Translations under genes and position numbers: made by a program
Notes under the pieces: model-generated
What the model was told of the DNA's origin: nothing
The model's database searches: none
Seen by the model: the letters and a program-made list of their open reading frames with translations, nothing else
NCBI GenBank assembly: GCA_036172665.1
Contig: CM069870.1
Coordinates: forward strand, 40,754,001-40,818,000
Source: Prosopocoilus inquinatus
Lineage: Eukaryota; Arthropoda; Insecta; Coleoptera; Lucanidae
Reading direction: 5' to 3'
DNA: 64,000 bases
Shown: positions 54,562 through 64,000 of the stretch, piece by piece
Layout: every line of letters starts with the position of its first letter
Numbering within the stretch: the stretch's first letter is position 1

Positions 54562-55158
54562 ATATGTTGGCACTGCATTTCTTCTTAATACTCTATTGCC
54601 AACAACTCTGCTCTTTCCACATTTTAGGTGTAAAATGTACCTAAAAGATACACACTTTAGTTAGTTTCATATTTTTAACATGTTACAGTGTTTATTGTAA
54701 AGGTTCATCTATCACTTTTAACACAGTGCAAAGGAGATAAATTAAATTGAAAATTAACTCTTTTTCGTATTCCTGGACAACTAGGATCTCAGGTGTAATC
54801 ATAGCAATCATGGCTTCAGTATTTTCAGTTCAGTGCTTCTGAGAAATCATCAATACATTGACTATTTGAATGAACAGTTATCTTTTAATATATTTTGGAT
54901 ACATTCAAATCCTACAATAGATTTTAATGGAAAATCTGTAAATATCTACAAATGAAATTGTTAACGTCGCAAAATTTACAGAAGTAAACTAACACTTATA
55001 TCGTTGGTTTGAAACTACTTTATGCTGAATAATTTTATTTATATTTACATCTAGGATTACTTTATTAATCTATTAATTAATTAATCATGTTCTTTATTGC
55101 TGCACATATATCATCATTACTTCTTTGATTACTTTTAATATATTGGCAAAAGTCTTAC

Positions 55159-55311
55159 CTCACACAGCCGTGAATAATTTGTGGGCTCCCAGTCCCTTTG
55201 ATTTATTTGATCAGCCCATTGTTTCCTCCTTACAGGATCTCGAGGAAAAGCTTTCATCAGAAATCCCTGCGATGACTGATTCGAACAACCAATTGCAACA
55301 CACCCAACCGT
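55159..55311 (-). pseudogene. Element L THAP-domain exon
   Basis: The minus frame reads VGCVAIGCSNQSSQGFLMKA, RRKQWADQINQRDWEPTNYS and LCEV. This is the THAP C2CH zinc finger (C-x4-C, conserved W, final C), the DNA-binding domain of P-element and THAP9 transposases. The start codon has changed from ATG to ACG. A splice donor GAG|GTAAGA ends the exon. The remaining transposase exons are not found, so the element is internally deleted. Confidence 0.75.
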
Positions 55312-55478
55312 AGTACTGTAAAAAATTGTTTTATAAATACCATAGTGCGTATTTTGATACCATACTTATAAACATCATCAACGTTAATTTGCAGGATCAA
55401 AAAAAAACTCTCATTTTTCTGTAACTTTTATTCATTAATAAATGTACTTATATTGCCCAAAAATAACTTACGAGGTTA

Positions 55479-55626
55479 TAAAGCCGCGTACAGACCTGCG
55501 AGCTGAGCGGTTCATGAGCCGCTCTGCTCGCAAGTCTGGACGCGGGTGTCACATATAAAACCGCGTACAGACTTGCGAGCAGAGCGGCTCATGAGCCGCT
55601 CGGCTCGCAGATGTGTACCCGGCTTT
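55479..55626. mobile_element. Small MITE inside element L
   Basis: Ends AAAGCCGCGTACAGACCTG and the inverse of AAAGCCGGGTACACA. It contains two palindromic blocks based on GAGCGGCTCATGAGCCGCTC. It is absent from the matching place in R. Confidence 0.65.
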
Positions 55627-56147
55627 AGAGTATGGACGTCATTTCTTTTATTAGTTGTTACACAATACTGTACTTCTGGGCTAGGATTTTTAAAAAATGT
55701 TTGTATTTAATATTAAAAGAAATTCTGGTAGGAGTAGGGCAATTGGGGCAAAGCTATAACTTTTTAAAAAATAACGTAAGAGGGAAAAAAAACTCACATC
55801 ATAGGTAAAAAGACCTGAGGAATTCAAAACACACTCAATAAATAACAAAAATTCTTGTCCACGAATTTTACAATTAATTTCTTAGTCAATAACAATAAAG
55901 TCAACAACAATGTATACACTATTACCAAAAACAATGACCTGATTAATCATCAACACTATTAAACAGTCACAATAGTCTCTATGTAGGTTAAATTAACGAA
56001 TAACCATATGAAATAACATTTCTCTTACCGCATCAAATACGCTTAGAACAAATATAGCTACCGACCTTGGTAAGTAAAGTCGAAAATCGCTCGCGACCAA
56101 TAGAAATCGACTTCACGTATGTCCACACTCTTGTTTAAGGCACTCTA

Positions 56148-56155
56148 AGCCGTAC
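56148..56155. other. 8-bp spacer between elements L and R
   Basis: AGCCGTAC lies between two inverted CACTCTA/TAGAGTG ends. The right flank of R (57903-57910) has the exact inverse GTACGGCT instead of a direct copy. P-type elements duplicate 8 bp. Confidence 0.6.
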
Positions 56156-56673
56156 TAGAGTGCCTTAAATAAGAGTGTGGACATACGTGAAGTCGATTTC
56201 TATTGGTCGCGAGCGATTTTCGACTTTACTTACCAAGGTGATTATTTAATAGTGTTGTTGATTAATCAGTTAATTGTTTTTGATAATAGTGTTTACATTG
56301 TTGTTGACTTTATTGTTATTGACTAAGAAATTAGTTGTAAAATTCGTGGACAAGAATTTTTGCTATTTATTGAGTGTGGCACAAAGGTAAGAATTTCTTT
56401 TAATATTAACTACAAATATCTTTTTAAAATCCTAGCCCAGAAGTATAGTATTGTGTAACAACTAATAAAAAGAAATAACAATTTGATACCGTCCGTACTC
56501 TTATAACCTCGTAAGTTATTTTTGGGTAATATATACCTACATTTATTAATGAATAAAAGTTACAGAAAAATTAGAGTTTTTTCTTGATCTTACAAAATAA
56601 CGCTGATGAGGTTTATAAGTACTGTATCGAAATATGCACTTATGGTATTTATAAAACAATTCTTTACAGTACT

Positions 56674-56826
56674 ATGGTTGGGTGTGTTGCAATTGGTTGT
56701 TCGAATCAGTCGTCGTAGGGATTTCTGATGAAAGCTGTTCCTCGAGATCGTGTAAGGAGGAAACAATGGACTGACCAAATAAATCGAAGGGACTGGGAGC
56801 CCTCAAATTATTCATGGCTGTGTGAG
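56674..56826 (+). pseudogene. Element R THAP-domain exon
   Basis: ATG GTT GGG TGT starts MVGCVAIGCSNQSS, then TAG (the L copy has CAG here), then GFLMKAVPRDRVRRKQW, TDQINRRDWEPSNYSWLCE. The cysteines and Trp of the THAP finger are kept. A splice donor GAG|GTACGA follows. It is dead because of the stop. Confidence 0.78.
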
Positions 56827-57251
56827 GTACGACTTTTGCCAGTGTGTTAAAAGTAATCAAAGAAGTAGGGATGATACATATACAGCAATAGAGAATATTA
56901 TTAAGTAATTAATAGATTAATAAAGTAATCCGAGATGTAAAAGTAAAAAAACTTATTCAGCTTCAGTAGTTTTGAACCAAAGATGTTCGGAAAATGTAGC
57001 GACGTCAACAATTTCATAATTTATCTCCGTTGCACTGTATGAAAAGTGATAACTAAACCTTTACAATAAACACTGTAACGTATCAAACATATCAAACCAT
57101 CTAAAGTGGTTTAGGTTTTTTTTTACACTTGAAATGTGAGAAAAGCCCAGAGCTGATGGCAAGAGACTAGTAAGAAGAAAGAGTCGCCTGTAAAAAACGG
57201 AAACCACTTGCCGAAAGAACAATTCCACAGCCTATAATTCTTGTACAGCAG

Positions 57252-57524
57252 GTGGCATTACAAGCACAGCCTATAGTTCCTGTACAGCAGGCAACATTAG
57301 AAGCACAGCCTACTTTGAAAAGTTTTAAGAAAAATTGTTTATTTTATAGCAATCCGGAAACATTTAATTTTTTTATGAGGCTAGAAACTGTATTCCGACA
57401 CTATTTTGAATTTCTTAAAAACAAAAACATTAATTTGACAGGTTTTCTTTTTGAAAAATGTAATAATATAAAAGACAGTGAATCTAATTTTAAATTGTCG
57501 ACTAAAAATGAAAATAATAAATAG
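57252..57524 (+). CDS. Element R C-terminal exon-like frame
   Basis: 90 codons. The first part is a duplicated AQPIVPVQQATLEAQP motif (two related 45-bp units). Then SNPETFNFFMRLETVFRHYF and EFLKNKNINLTGFLFEKCN, resembling the end of THAP9/P-type transposases, but I am not certain. The matching part of L is at 47590-47715 with differences. It is probably the last exon, joined to the THAP exon only by deletion or splicing. Confidence 0.45.
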   Translation: MALQAQPIVPVQQATLEAQPTLKSFKKNCLFYSNPETFNFFMRLETVFRHYFEFLKNKNINLTGFLFEKCNNIKDSESNFKLSTKNENNK

Positions 57525-57910
57525 ATTCATTACATTTATGGCATCACAGTTATAATACAATATAAATTCTATTAGATATGTATGTCGATGGTATTTGCTG
57601 TAAATTATATAATTATTTTTATTATATAAATGTTTTACTGTCTACATATTAGCATAAATGTTTATTTCATTTCATATCTGTTTGTTCTTTTTTTAGTTGT
57701 GTAATTATGTTCTATGAATAAATATACTTAAAAGTGAAGCGTTTATGTTTTTCTTACTTGAAATGCAGTCATGGTTATAGTCGGAGAAAGAAAATGGCAA
57801 ATTAGGATAAGTCAACAGACACCTGCCTAATTTCAAATTTGCCTCCTAAGTTAGAACAAATATGGCGCCCGTATGGCCACACTCTTATTTTAAGACACTC
57901 TAGTACGGCT

Positions 57911-58633
57911 TATATAGCAGAGCCATCAATTGCCCGAACACGCTAGAATGATCGAGTACTTTCCGGTCAAGTTCTGTGACGCAAGGTGGCGTACTGATAC
58001 TAAAAATAGATATGTTTGCGTGACGGATGTAACAATAATAATAGAAAAAATATTTTTAAATAAATTAGAAAATATTTAAATTATTAAAAAAAATAAATTT
58101 CAAACCCCGTTACTAAATCTTTTCTAAGTGGAATTTTATTCATGTTAATAAAATTTCATTTTGTAAAAGTTTTTGTTATGAATGAATATGTCCTCATGTA
58201 AATAAGCTGTAACACTAATTATGTTTCTACAAAATTATTAATTAAAACTTAGAATTAAATATTAAATTAAAAATATGCGTTGTTAATAAGGATAATAAAT
58301 AATACTAGCAATTGAATATATTTTCGGAAAAGAAATTCAAGTTCAATATTGTTAGTAATTTGACATTATTTCTATAAATATATTTTTTGCGTTGAAATCG
58401 AGATTCCAAAATTAACAATAATTAGAGTCAATAGAATAGTCAAGTACTAATTAATATAGTTCTTCTAGAAGAAATCAGAGACATGTGGTTCTAACCGGAA
58501 GCCAAGAATTCAACCGTAGTTTATAATAAAAGAGTTTAATACAAAACTTATAGGGACTAATTCAAAGTTTCACTGTATGCTCACAGAAAAACAATTTGTG
58601 GTCGGATAAACGAGATATGATAAACTTTTTTTT
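57911..58633. other. AT-rich, no gene recognised
   Basis: Only short frames and A/T runs; nothing I can assign. Confidence 0.5.
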
Positions 58634-59256
58634 AAATGGAACACCCTAAATATTATTACGATTTTCCATTCTAAATTAAGTTCTACTGGGACTACGTATA
58701 TAATAAAACTAATAATGTAGAAAGTGTATATAAAATAATTCCTATTTAATTTATTTTATTTTTGAATTTTAGAAATAGAAAACTCCAATTTATACAAGAG
58801 TTATTATTCAAAATATCTTAAAAACTTTTACATTTTGGCAAAAAAAATTGAGAACGCTTTAAATATGTTTTACGTTAAATTTTCAGTTATTTTTTAAAGT
58901 TCAATTTTTCCGAATTTTTGTTTCTAGCTTAAACGTTAATTTTTAGAACATATCTAAATCGATTTAATATGTTAATGGTAAAATTTTATTCAATGTTATT
59001 TTATTTAAAATCAAAACTTTGTTTATTTTTTTGGGTGTCCGACACAGCAATTGTTTTTTTGTGAATATCTGTAGCAGTACTGAAATAAATTGTACGACTT
59101 CTTTCATCTTTTTTTCTTTCTAAAATCAAAAATAAAAAAATTAAGCAGGAATTATTTTATAGACACCATCTACATTATTAGTTTTATTACATATGTAGTG
59201 CCATTAGAATTTAATTTAGAATCGAAATACGTAATAATATACAGGGTGTTCCATTA
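58634..59256. mobile_element. Palindromic MITE with mariner-like ends
   Basis: Arms of about 130 bp: AATGGAACACCCTAAATATT on the left and the inverse of AATGGAACACCCTGTATATT on the right, continuing through AACTAATAATGTAGA. The arms show many small differences, so it is not recent. Confidence 0.7.
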
Positions 59257-59615
59257 AAAAAAAGAACTTAAGTTTAGTTACTACTCTGTCTACGATAATC
59301 AGCACTCGCCATCGAGTAGTAATCTACAATATGCTACCAAGGAGAATCATACATTCGACACGTCAGTTTTAAGTTTGGAATTCGACCACTTGATATTTCA
59401 GAATGTTCTAACATTTTTAACCAAGAAAACTTTTCCAAAAATAGTTTTCGGTGAGTTTTACTATTATACAGGGTGTCCCGCGACGTAATGTCAACACTTC
59501 ACCCACGTGATAATCAATTCAAATTGAGTAAAAAACTGTACTAGTTTTGTTTTAAAGTAAACCATTGCAGAAATACTGGGTGTTAAATGTTCTATTTTTT
59601 ATTTTTTTTATTTTC
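59257..59615. other. Scraps of mariner-like ends
   Basis: A TACAGGGTGT end occurs at about 59467 (TACAGGGTGTCCCGCG), and a TACTGGGTGTT-like end near 59574. No transposase is seen here. Confidence 0.45.
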
Positions 59616-59858
59616 AAGTTCACCGAATCATTTCTCCGTTCACCTAATAATCAATTCAAACTAAAAATAAAATAAAAAAACAAACCGTTTTTCAAGAACA
59701 CGACGTGTCTTGTAATTTAAATTTGTGAAAATACAGTAACAGTGCTGATAGATATCTAAATTTTTGGTATTCTTGAAAAACGACTTGTTTTATTAGATTT
59801 CTTTTTATTGAAATTGATTATTAGGTGAACCGAGAAACCGGTTATGTGAACGAACTTT
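59616..59858. repeat. Inverted repeat, about 85-bp arms
   Basis: Left arm contains CACCTAATAATCAATTC and CGTTTTTCAAGAACAC; the right arm contains the inverses. The centre (59703-59772) is unique. It is a probable MITE. Confidence 0.65.
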
Positions 59859-60062
59859 AAAATTTCTCACCGGTCATTTCTACATATTTATAACTCAATG
59901 AACGAGTAAATGCTCTGGAATAAGCTTTTCTATAACTTTACGTAAATAAGCTCCACCCACTAGTACAATTAGTCAGTAGTAACTTCATGGCTCTCCGGCC
60001 GTGTATTAACCACGCTTAATACTGGTTAACTGCAAACATGCAATAGAAAATATTTGGGTTTT

Positions 60063-60359
60063 ATGAGTAACAAGGAAGCAAATAGTGAACCTGTTGTTAC
60101 TTTGCGCATAAAAACGTTGTGAAGACAAATAAATGTAAAAGTAAACAGTTTTATTGGGTTCGCAGCTGCAAAAATTCCGAAAACAGCCTTAAATGTCATA
60201 GTGTTAAGGATTATCAAGCAAGTAAAATACCAACCCGAGAGGGGTACCTTCGCAAGGATTCCTCTTAATGGCACAAGCTTGTCCATGGGCGCAAGAGCCA
60301 CAACAGGTGTGGGGAATAAAGAAACCGCAATGACGCAATTCACAAAATCGGTAAAATAA
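60063..60359 (+). pseudogene. Possible psq-type helix-turn-helix remnant
   Basis: A frame from ATG 60063 (MSNKEANSEPVVTLRIKTL, stop, then AAAKIPKTALNV and QPERGTFARIPLNG, ending QFTKSVK). The IPKTAL part recalls the pipsqueak helix-turn-helix of pogo/Tigger-type transposases, but the match is weak. Confidence 0.25.
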
Positions 60360-61269
60360 AGTAATTTGAAGCAAACGGAATCACGTCAGTTTATTATACA
60401 AATAAAATAAATTTATTAATTAGTAACTATTATTTTCATGAAATACTTGATTAGAACCAAATTTATTTCTGACTCCAATAGAATAGTCATTGGGAAAACG
60501 AAAAATATAGATAGAAAGTGAGGACATATTTCTTTATTATTTAATTATGTTGAAAATTCGAATAAACAGTAACATAATTATGCGTAATGTAATTAAATTT
60601 TCGTTGCAACTGTTATACAGGGTGTTTGCAAAATAAGTGCAAAATTTTTAACCACAGTACATCGACAGTACAAACACGATAAAAATACAAACAAAATCTT
60701 GTAACAAAAAGAAAATTCTCTTATCCGTCCTTATCTGGCGCTCATGAAATAACAAAAAAAAAACTTACGGAACTTGCTTCTCTGATCATAGACAGACATT
60801 ACGGGAATCACTAACCCGCAAGACACATTCACCGAATATCATCTGTGTGGAGGATCACATTTAAATAAACGTTAACTATTAGACATTTAGAAATGTGTCT
60901 AACAATAGAGTATGACAATAATATCAAATTATTAATTAAAGCTCTGTAACTGTAATAGAGACTATAATCAATAACACACGTGAAAATATCAGATTTATGC
61001 ACTGTTTCTATTTATCATTCTCTTAAATTAATAAATAAAAACGAAAATATTAAAAAAATATATATATATAATAAATAAAAATAAAATATTCAAATATACG
61101 TGTTTTCGAACGGCTTTTCATTTGCTGTGACATCATTGTTCATAAAATGTCATTTGACGTTTATGTTTTATACATACAAATGTCAAATAGTTTGAATAAT
61201 ATGTGTTGAAAAACGTAGTTTTAATTTAAACAGTCACGGAATAAATATCTTAAAGAAATCATTATATTA
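60360..61269. other. AT-rich, no gene recognised
   Basis: Contains one mariner-like end TACAGGGTGTTTGCAAAA at about 60614 and a TA microsatellite near 61057. No coding content seen. Confidence 0.5.
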
Positions 61270-61492
61270 GGTGTTTTCTTTCGCTTAAAAGTTTGAATCG
61301 TGTTTCGAATAGTTTGGACCTGAATTTCGCAGTTGCAACAAAACACCTAACTTGAACTTTTTATTGATAGTTCACTTGTAAATAACCATAATTCAATCCA
61401 AACAATTTCTAAAAATAGATTCAAAGAAAAGAATGTCTGGTTTTGAATCAAAACACGTTTGGATCACGATTTTGTGAGCGAAAGAAAGCACC
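61270..61492. mobile_element. MITE Q, copy 1
   Basis: GGTGTTTTCTTTCGCTT at the left and its inverse GCGAAAGAAAGCACC at the right, with inner words shared with copy 0 in the same orientation. Confidence 0.8.
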
Positions 61493-61652
61493 TATTTTTT
61501 ATTTTATTGGTGGGAAATTTGTAGTGGAAACGGGAACTTTTCTCCATTGAAAAGTAAGATTAGTAATACTAAATTTTGTAAGGCCTTTATAGATAATTTA
61601 TTCCGAGTTCTTGCGCAGGTATTTTTACGTTATGGTATACAACATAATATTA

Positions 61653-61945
61653 GGTGCTTTCTTTTGCTCACATAAACGTGGTCTAAACGCGTTTAGTTTG
61701 AAAGACAGATGTTCTTTTGCAAACGGATTAATCCCCACTTTCTTTGAAATTTCAGCCCCTATCAATAATCCCGTTTCCCCTTTGAATCAAACTGTTTTTA
61801 TGTTTTGTTTGGACTGAATTGCAATTATTTGCAGAAGAACTGTCAGTCAATAATTCAAATCTGAGGTGTTTTGTTACAACAATTACAAAATCCAGATTCA
61901 AACTACTCAAAACCAGATTCAAACTTTTAAGCAAAAGAAAACAGC
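61653..61945. mobile_element. MITE Q, copy 2
   Basis: Starts GGTGCTTTCTTTTGCTC and ends GCAAAAGAAAACAGCT; the body runs in inverse orientation to copy 1 and is longer and more diverged. Confidence 0.7.
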
Positions 61946-62046
61946 TATTGATAACATATTTTACTATTCATTTTAATAAGTTTTTATGTGCGTATTCGTA
62001 TTCACTTATTACGATTTGACAACTTATGAACATTGACGTTACACGA

Positions 62047-62262
62047 GGTGCTTTCTTTCGCTCATAAAATTGTGATCTAAACATGTTTTGATTCAAAAAC
62101 AGACGTATTTTTCTTTGAATCTCTCTATTTTTGAAATTCGTTTGGACTGAATTATAAATTGTCAATAAAAAATTCAAGTAAGGTGTCTTGTTGCAACAAC
62201 TACGAAATTCAGGTCCAAACTATTCGAAACACGACTCAAACTTTTAGGAGAAAGAAAGCTCC
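62047..62262. mobile_element. MITE Q, copy 3
   Basis: Starts GGTGCTTTCTTTCGCTC and ends GAGAAAGAAAGCTCC; the body (ATTGTGATCTAAACATG, TTCAGGTCCAAACTATTCG) is in inverse orientation to copies 0 and 1. Confidence 0.8.
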
Positions 62263-62404
62263 TACGGTCAGAATGTATGTTTTGGCGGGAATTTAATCAA
62301 TTCAGATTTCTCTTATTTTTCATGACTTTAAAAAAAGGAATTTATCTAAATTATTGTATTTTTATCTACTTTTAAATATGATTAAAAAAAATGGTTATGT
62401 AGCC

Positions 62405-62570
62405 TGTTCTTCGACGTGGCGTCCATCATTAGCGACACGAGCTCGGCGAAAAAGTGATTCTTGTGTTCATGTGCGTGTTAGGAATAACGCAAATATTGTC
62501 GACGGCATTATGAATACACTCCTCTGAAATACGCTTCTTTCGGCGTTCGTCAATTGCGACATTTTAATAA
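62405..62570 (-). pseudogene. Mariner transposase C-terminal scrap
   Basis: In two minus frames: DERRKKRISEECIHNAVDNI, then ESLFRRARVANDGRHVEEQ. This resembles the end of Tc1/mariner transposases, which usually finish RRARxCIxxxGGHFEHLL. Short and frameshifted. Confidence 0.35.
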
Positions 62571-62979
62571 GTAATAATATCCATAACAAACAGTAATCCT
62601 TTACAACCAACGACTAAAGATTGATGCTCGCTTCATGAGTGTAAGACTACGGTTCAAATCAAATGCGAAATTTGAATCAATATTTATTTCTTTTGTTTAT
62701 TTGTCACAGAATAGCAATATTATATGACTAACTAGCTGGGTTATGTAAATGAACCACTGAAGTATTTTTCCGAAATCAGAATTTCATAGACCGATTACTT
62801 TAATCATTAAATAATGTACTGGCCGGTTCAACCATTATACAACAACTTCACCTGCATCTAATATCGCTAATGAACACTGTTCTTTCTATAAATGTGCTCC
62901 TCTAGGCTAACCTTCGCTTTACACAGGAAACGCACAAACCTCCACGTTCTGCAGGGTCAACTTAGAAAATAACTATCAT
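62571..62979. other. No gene; degenerate satellite-like end
   Basis: The last 90 bases (CTCTAGGCTAACC, CAGGAAACGCAC) look like a decayed unit of the satellite that follows. The rest shows nothing recognisable. Confidence 0.4.
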
Positions 62980-64000
62980 TAGCATTCCCCGGCTAGGATA
63001 ACCTTTAGCCCGCTGTAGGTAGTGCAATGGAACCAAGGGAAAATGCACGAGGTTCCCTCCTCACAGTCTACTTGGGGAAAACGCACCCAGTAGGTTTCAG
63101 GAATCTAATCATAAACTTGTAAAACAAACTAGCATTCCCCGGCTAGGATAACCATAGCCCGCTGTAGGTAGTGCAATGGAACCAAGGGAAAACGCACGAG
63201 GTTCCCTCCTCACAGTCTACTGGGGGAAAACGCACCCAGTAGGTTTCAGGAATCTAATCATAAACTTGTAAAACAAACTAGCATTCCCCGGCTAGGATAA
63301 CCATAGCCCGCTGTAGGTAGTGCAATGGAACCAAGGGAAAACGCACGAGGTTCCCTCCTCACAGTCTACTGGGGGAAAACGCACCCAGTAGGTTTCAGGA
63401 ATCTAATCATAAACTTGTAAAACAAACTAGCATTCCCCGGCTAGGATAACCATAGCCCGCTGTAGGTAGTGCAATGGAACCAAGGGAAAACGCACGAGGT
63501 TCCCTCCTCACAGTCTACTGGGGGAAAACGCACCCAGTAGGTTTCAGGAATCTAATCATAAACTTGTAAAACAAACTAGCATTCCCCGGCTAGGATAACC
63601 ATAGCCCGCTGTAGGTAGTGCAATGGAACCAAGGGAAAACGCACGAGGTTCCCTCCTCACAGTCCACTGGGGGAAAACGCACCCAGTAGGTTTCAGGAAT
63701 CTAATCATAAACTTGTAAAACAAACTAGCATTCCCCGGCTAGGATAACCATAGCCCGCTGTAGGTAGTGCAATGGAACCAAGGGAAAACGCACGAGGTTC
63801 CCTCCTCACAGTCTACTGGGGGAAAACGCACCCAGTAGGTTTCAGGAATCTAATCATAAACTTGTAAAACAAACTAGCATTCCCCGGCTAGGATAACCAT
63901 AGCCCGCTGTAGGTAGTGCAATGGAACCAAGGGAACACGCACGAGGTTCCCTCCTCACAGTCTACTGGGGGAAAACGCACCCAGTAGGTTTCAGGAATGC
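62980..64000. repeat. 149-bp tandem satellite, about 6.9 units, runs off the window
   Basis: Units start at 62980, 63130, 63279, 63428, 63577, 63726 and 63875 with TAGCATTCCCCGGCTAGGAT. The first unit is 150 bp and most diverged; the later ones differ by single bases. Each unit can form three hairpins (see findings). The last four bases differ from the unit (AATGC instead of AATCT). Confidence 0.93.

Larger units (their letters stand above)
47265..56147 (-). mobile_element. Element L: THAP (P-like) transposon, split by B2
   Basis: Minus-strand element matching R in reverse: its 5' end is at 56147, and its 3' part is at 47787-47265, where it meets Penelope element 2. B2 (47788-54561) is inserted in it with a 4-bp ATAT duplication. 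It has its own insertions: a small MITE (55479-55626) and a segment at 55725-55800. The 3' inverted repeat is missing. Confidence 0.78.
56156..57902 (+). mobile_element. Element R: internally deleted THAP (P-like) transposon
   Basis: 1,747 bp with terminal inverted repeats of about 31 bp that begin TAGAGTG(C/T)CTTAAA and include TAAGAGTGTGG. It carries a first THAP exon and a C-terminal exon-like frame but nothing of the catalytic core, so it would need a transposase from elsewhere. It faces element L head to head. Confidence 0.78.

Noticed and set aside
62980..64000. CRISPR-like array
   Set aside because: Whole 149-bp units are nearly identical with no variable spacers; it is a eukaryotic satellite.

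Overview
This window is eukaryotic, AT-rich and almost entirely built of transposable elements. The mixture points to an insect, probably a beetle, though that is only an inference: Ty3/Gypsy LTR elements including an errantivirus-type copy with an env, Penelope-like elements with GIY-YIG domains, DUF4817-type and other mariner transposases, THAP (P-like) elements, hAT-type MITEs and a 149-bp satellite. I found no intact host gene, no tRNA or rRNA and no CRISPR array. Letters A to F, L, R, X, Y, Z and Q are my own labels.

Layout. 1-3530: Gypsy element A (minus, runs off the left edge, one continuous gag-pol frame), inserted in the pol of Gypsy B1. 3531-9627: B1 (minus), with its 5' LTR at 9296-9627, split by an 8-bp-TSD transposon X1 (7205-8850) and a hAT-type MITE (8863-9270). 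9770-10676: mariner relic. 11154-14757: two Penelope-like copies head to head, forming a near-perfect palindrome. 14800-18100: MITEs, a C2H2 fragment and a Myb/SANT fragment. 18110-22010: decayed Gypsy C (minus). 22476-33017: complete Gypsy D with gag, pro, macro domain, RT, RNase H, IN and env, flanked by ATAT TSDs. 33057-38664: Gypsy E (minus), gag-pro only, also with ATAT TSDs. 38890-45825: MITEs, a foldback element Z, mariner element F and a tandem/inverted repeat cluster. 45925-47260: a third Penelope-like element. 47265-57902: two head-to-head THAP/P-like elements L and R; L is split by Gypsy B2 (47788-54561, ATAT TSD). 57903-62980: AT-rich DNA with palindromic MITEs and transposase scraps. 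62980-64000: satellite array continuing off the right edge.

The most interesting signal is a macro domain of the TARG1/OARD1 ADP-ribose-hydrolase type inside the pol reading frame of two different Gypsy elements, at two different positions. In D it lies between protease and RT. In B2 it follows the integrase C-terminus and is itself followed by a CCCH zinc finger. Both copies keep the Lys and Asp that act in human TARG1. Element B also has an unusual Gag: an N-terminal SAP-like domain followed by a long array of 11-residue coiled-coil repeats. Other points of note are hammerhead-ribozyme-like motifs at the 3' ends of all three Penelope copies, covarying hairpins downstream of the D env, and a satellite whose unit has two hairpins with the same loop on different stems.

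Most coding regions are broken by stops or frameshifts even where LTRs are nearly identical. The elements are therefore recent but defective copies, or the assembly carries base errors.
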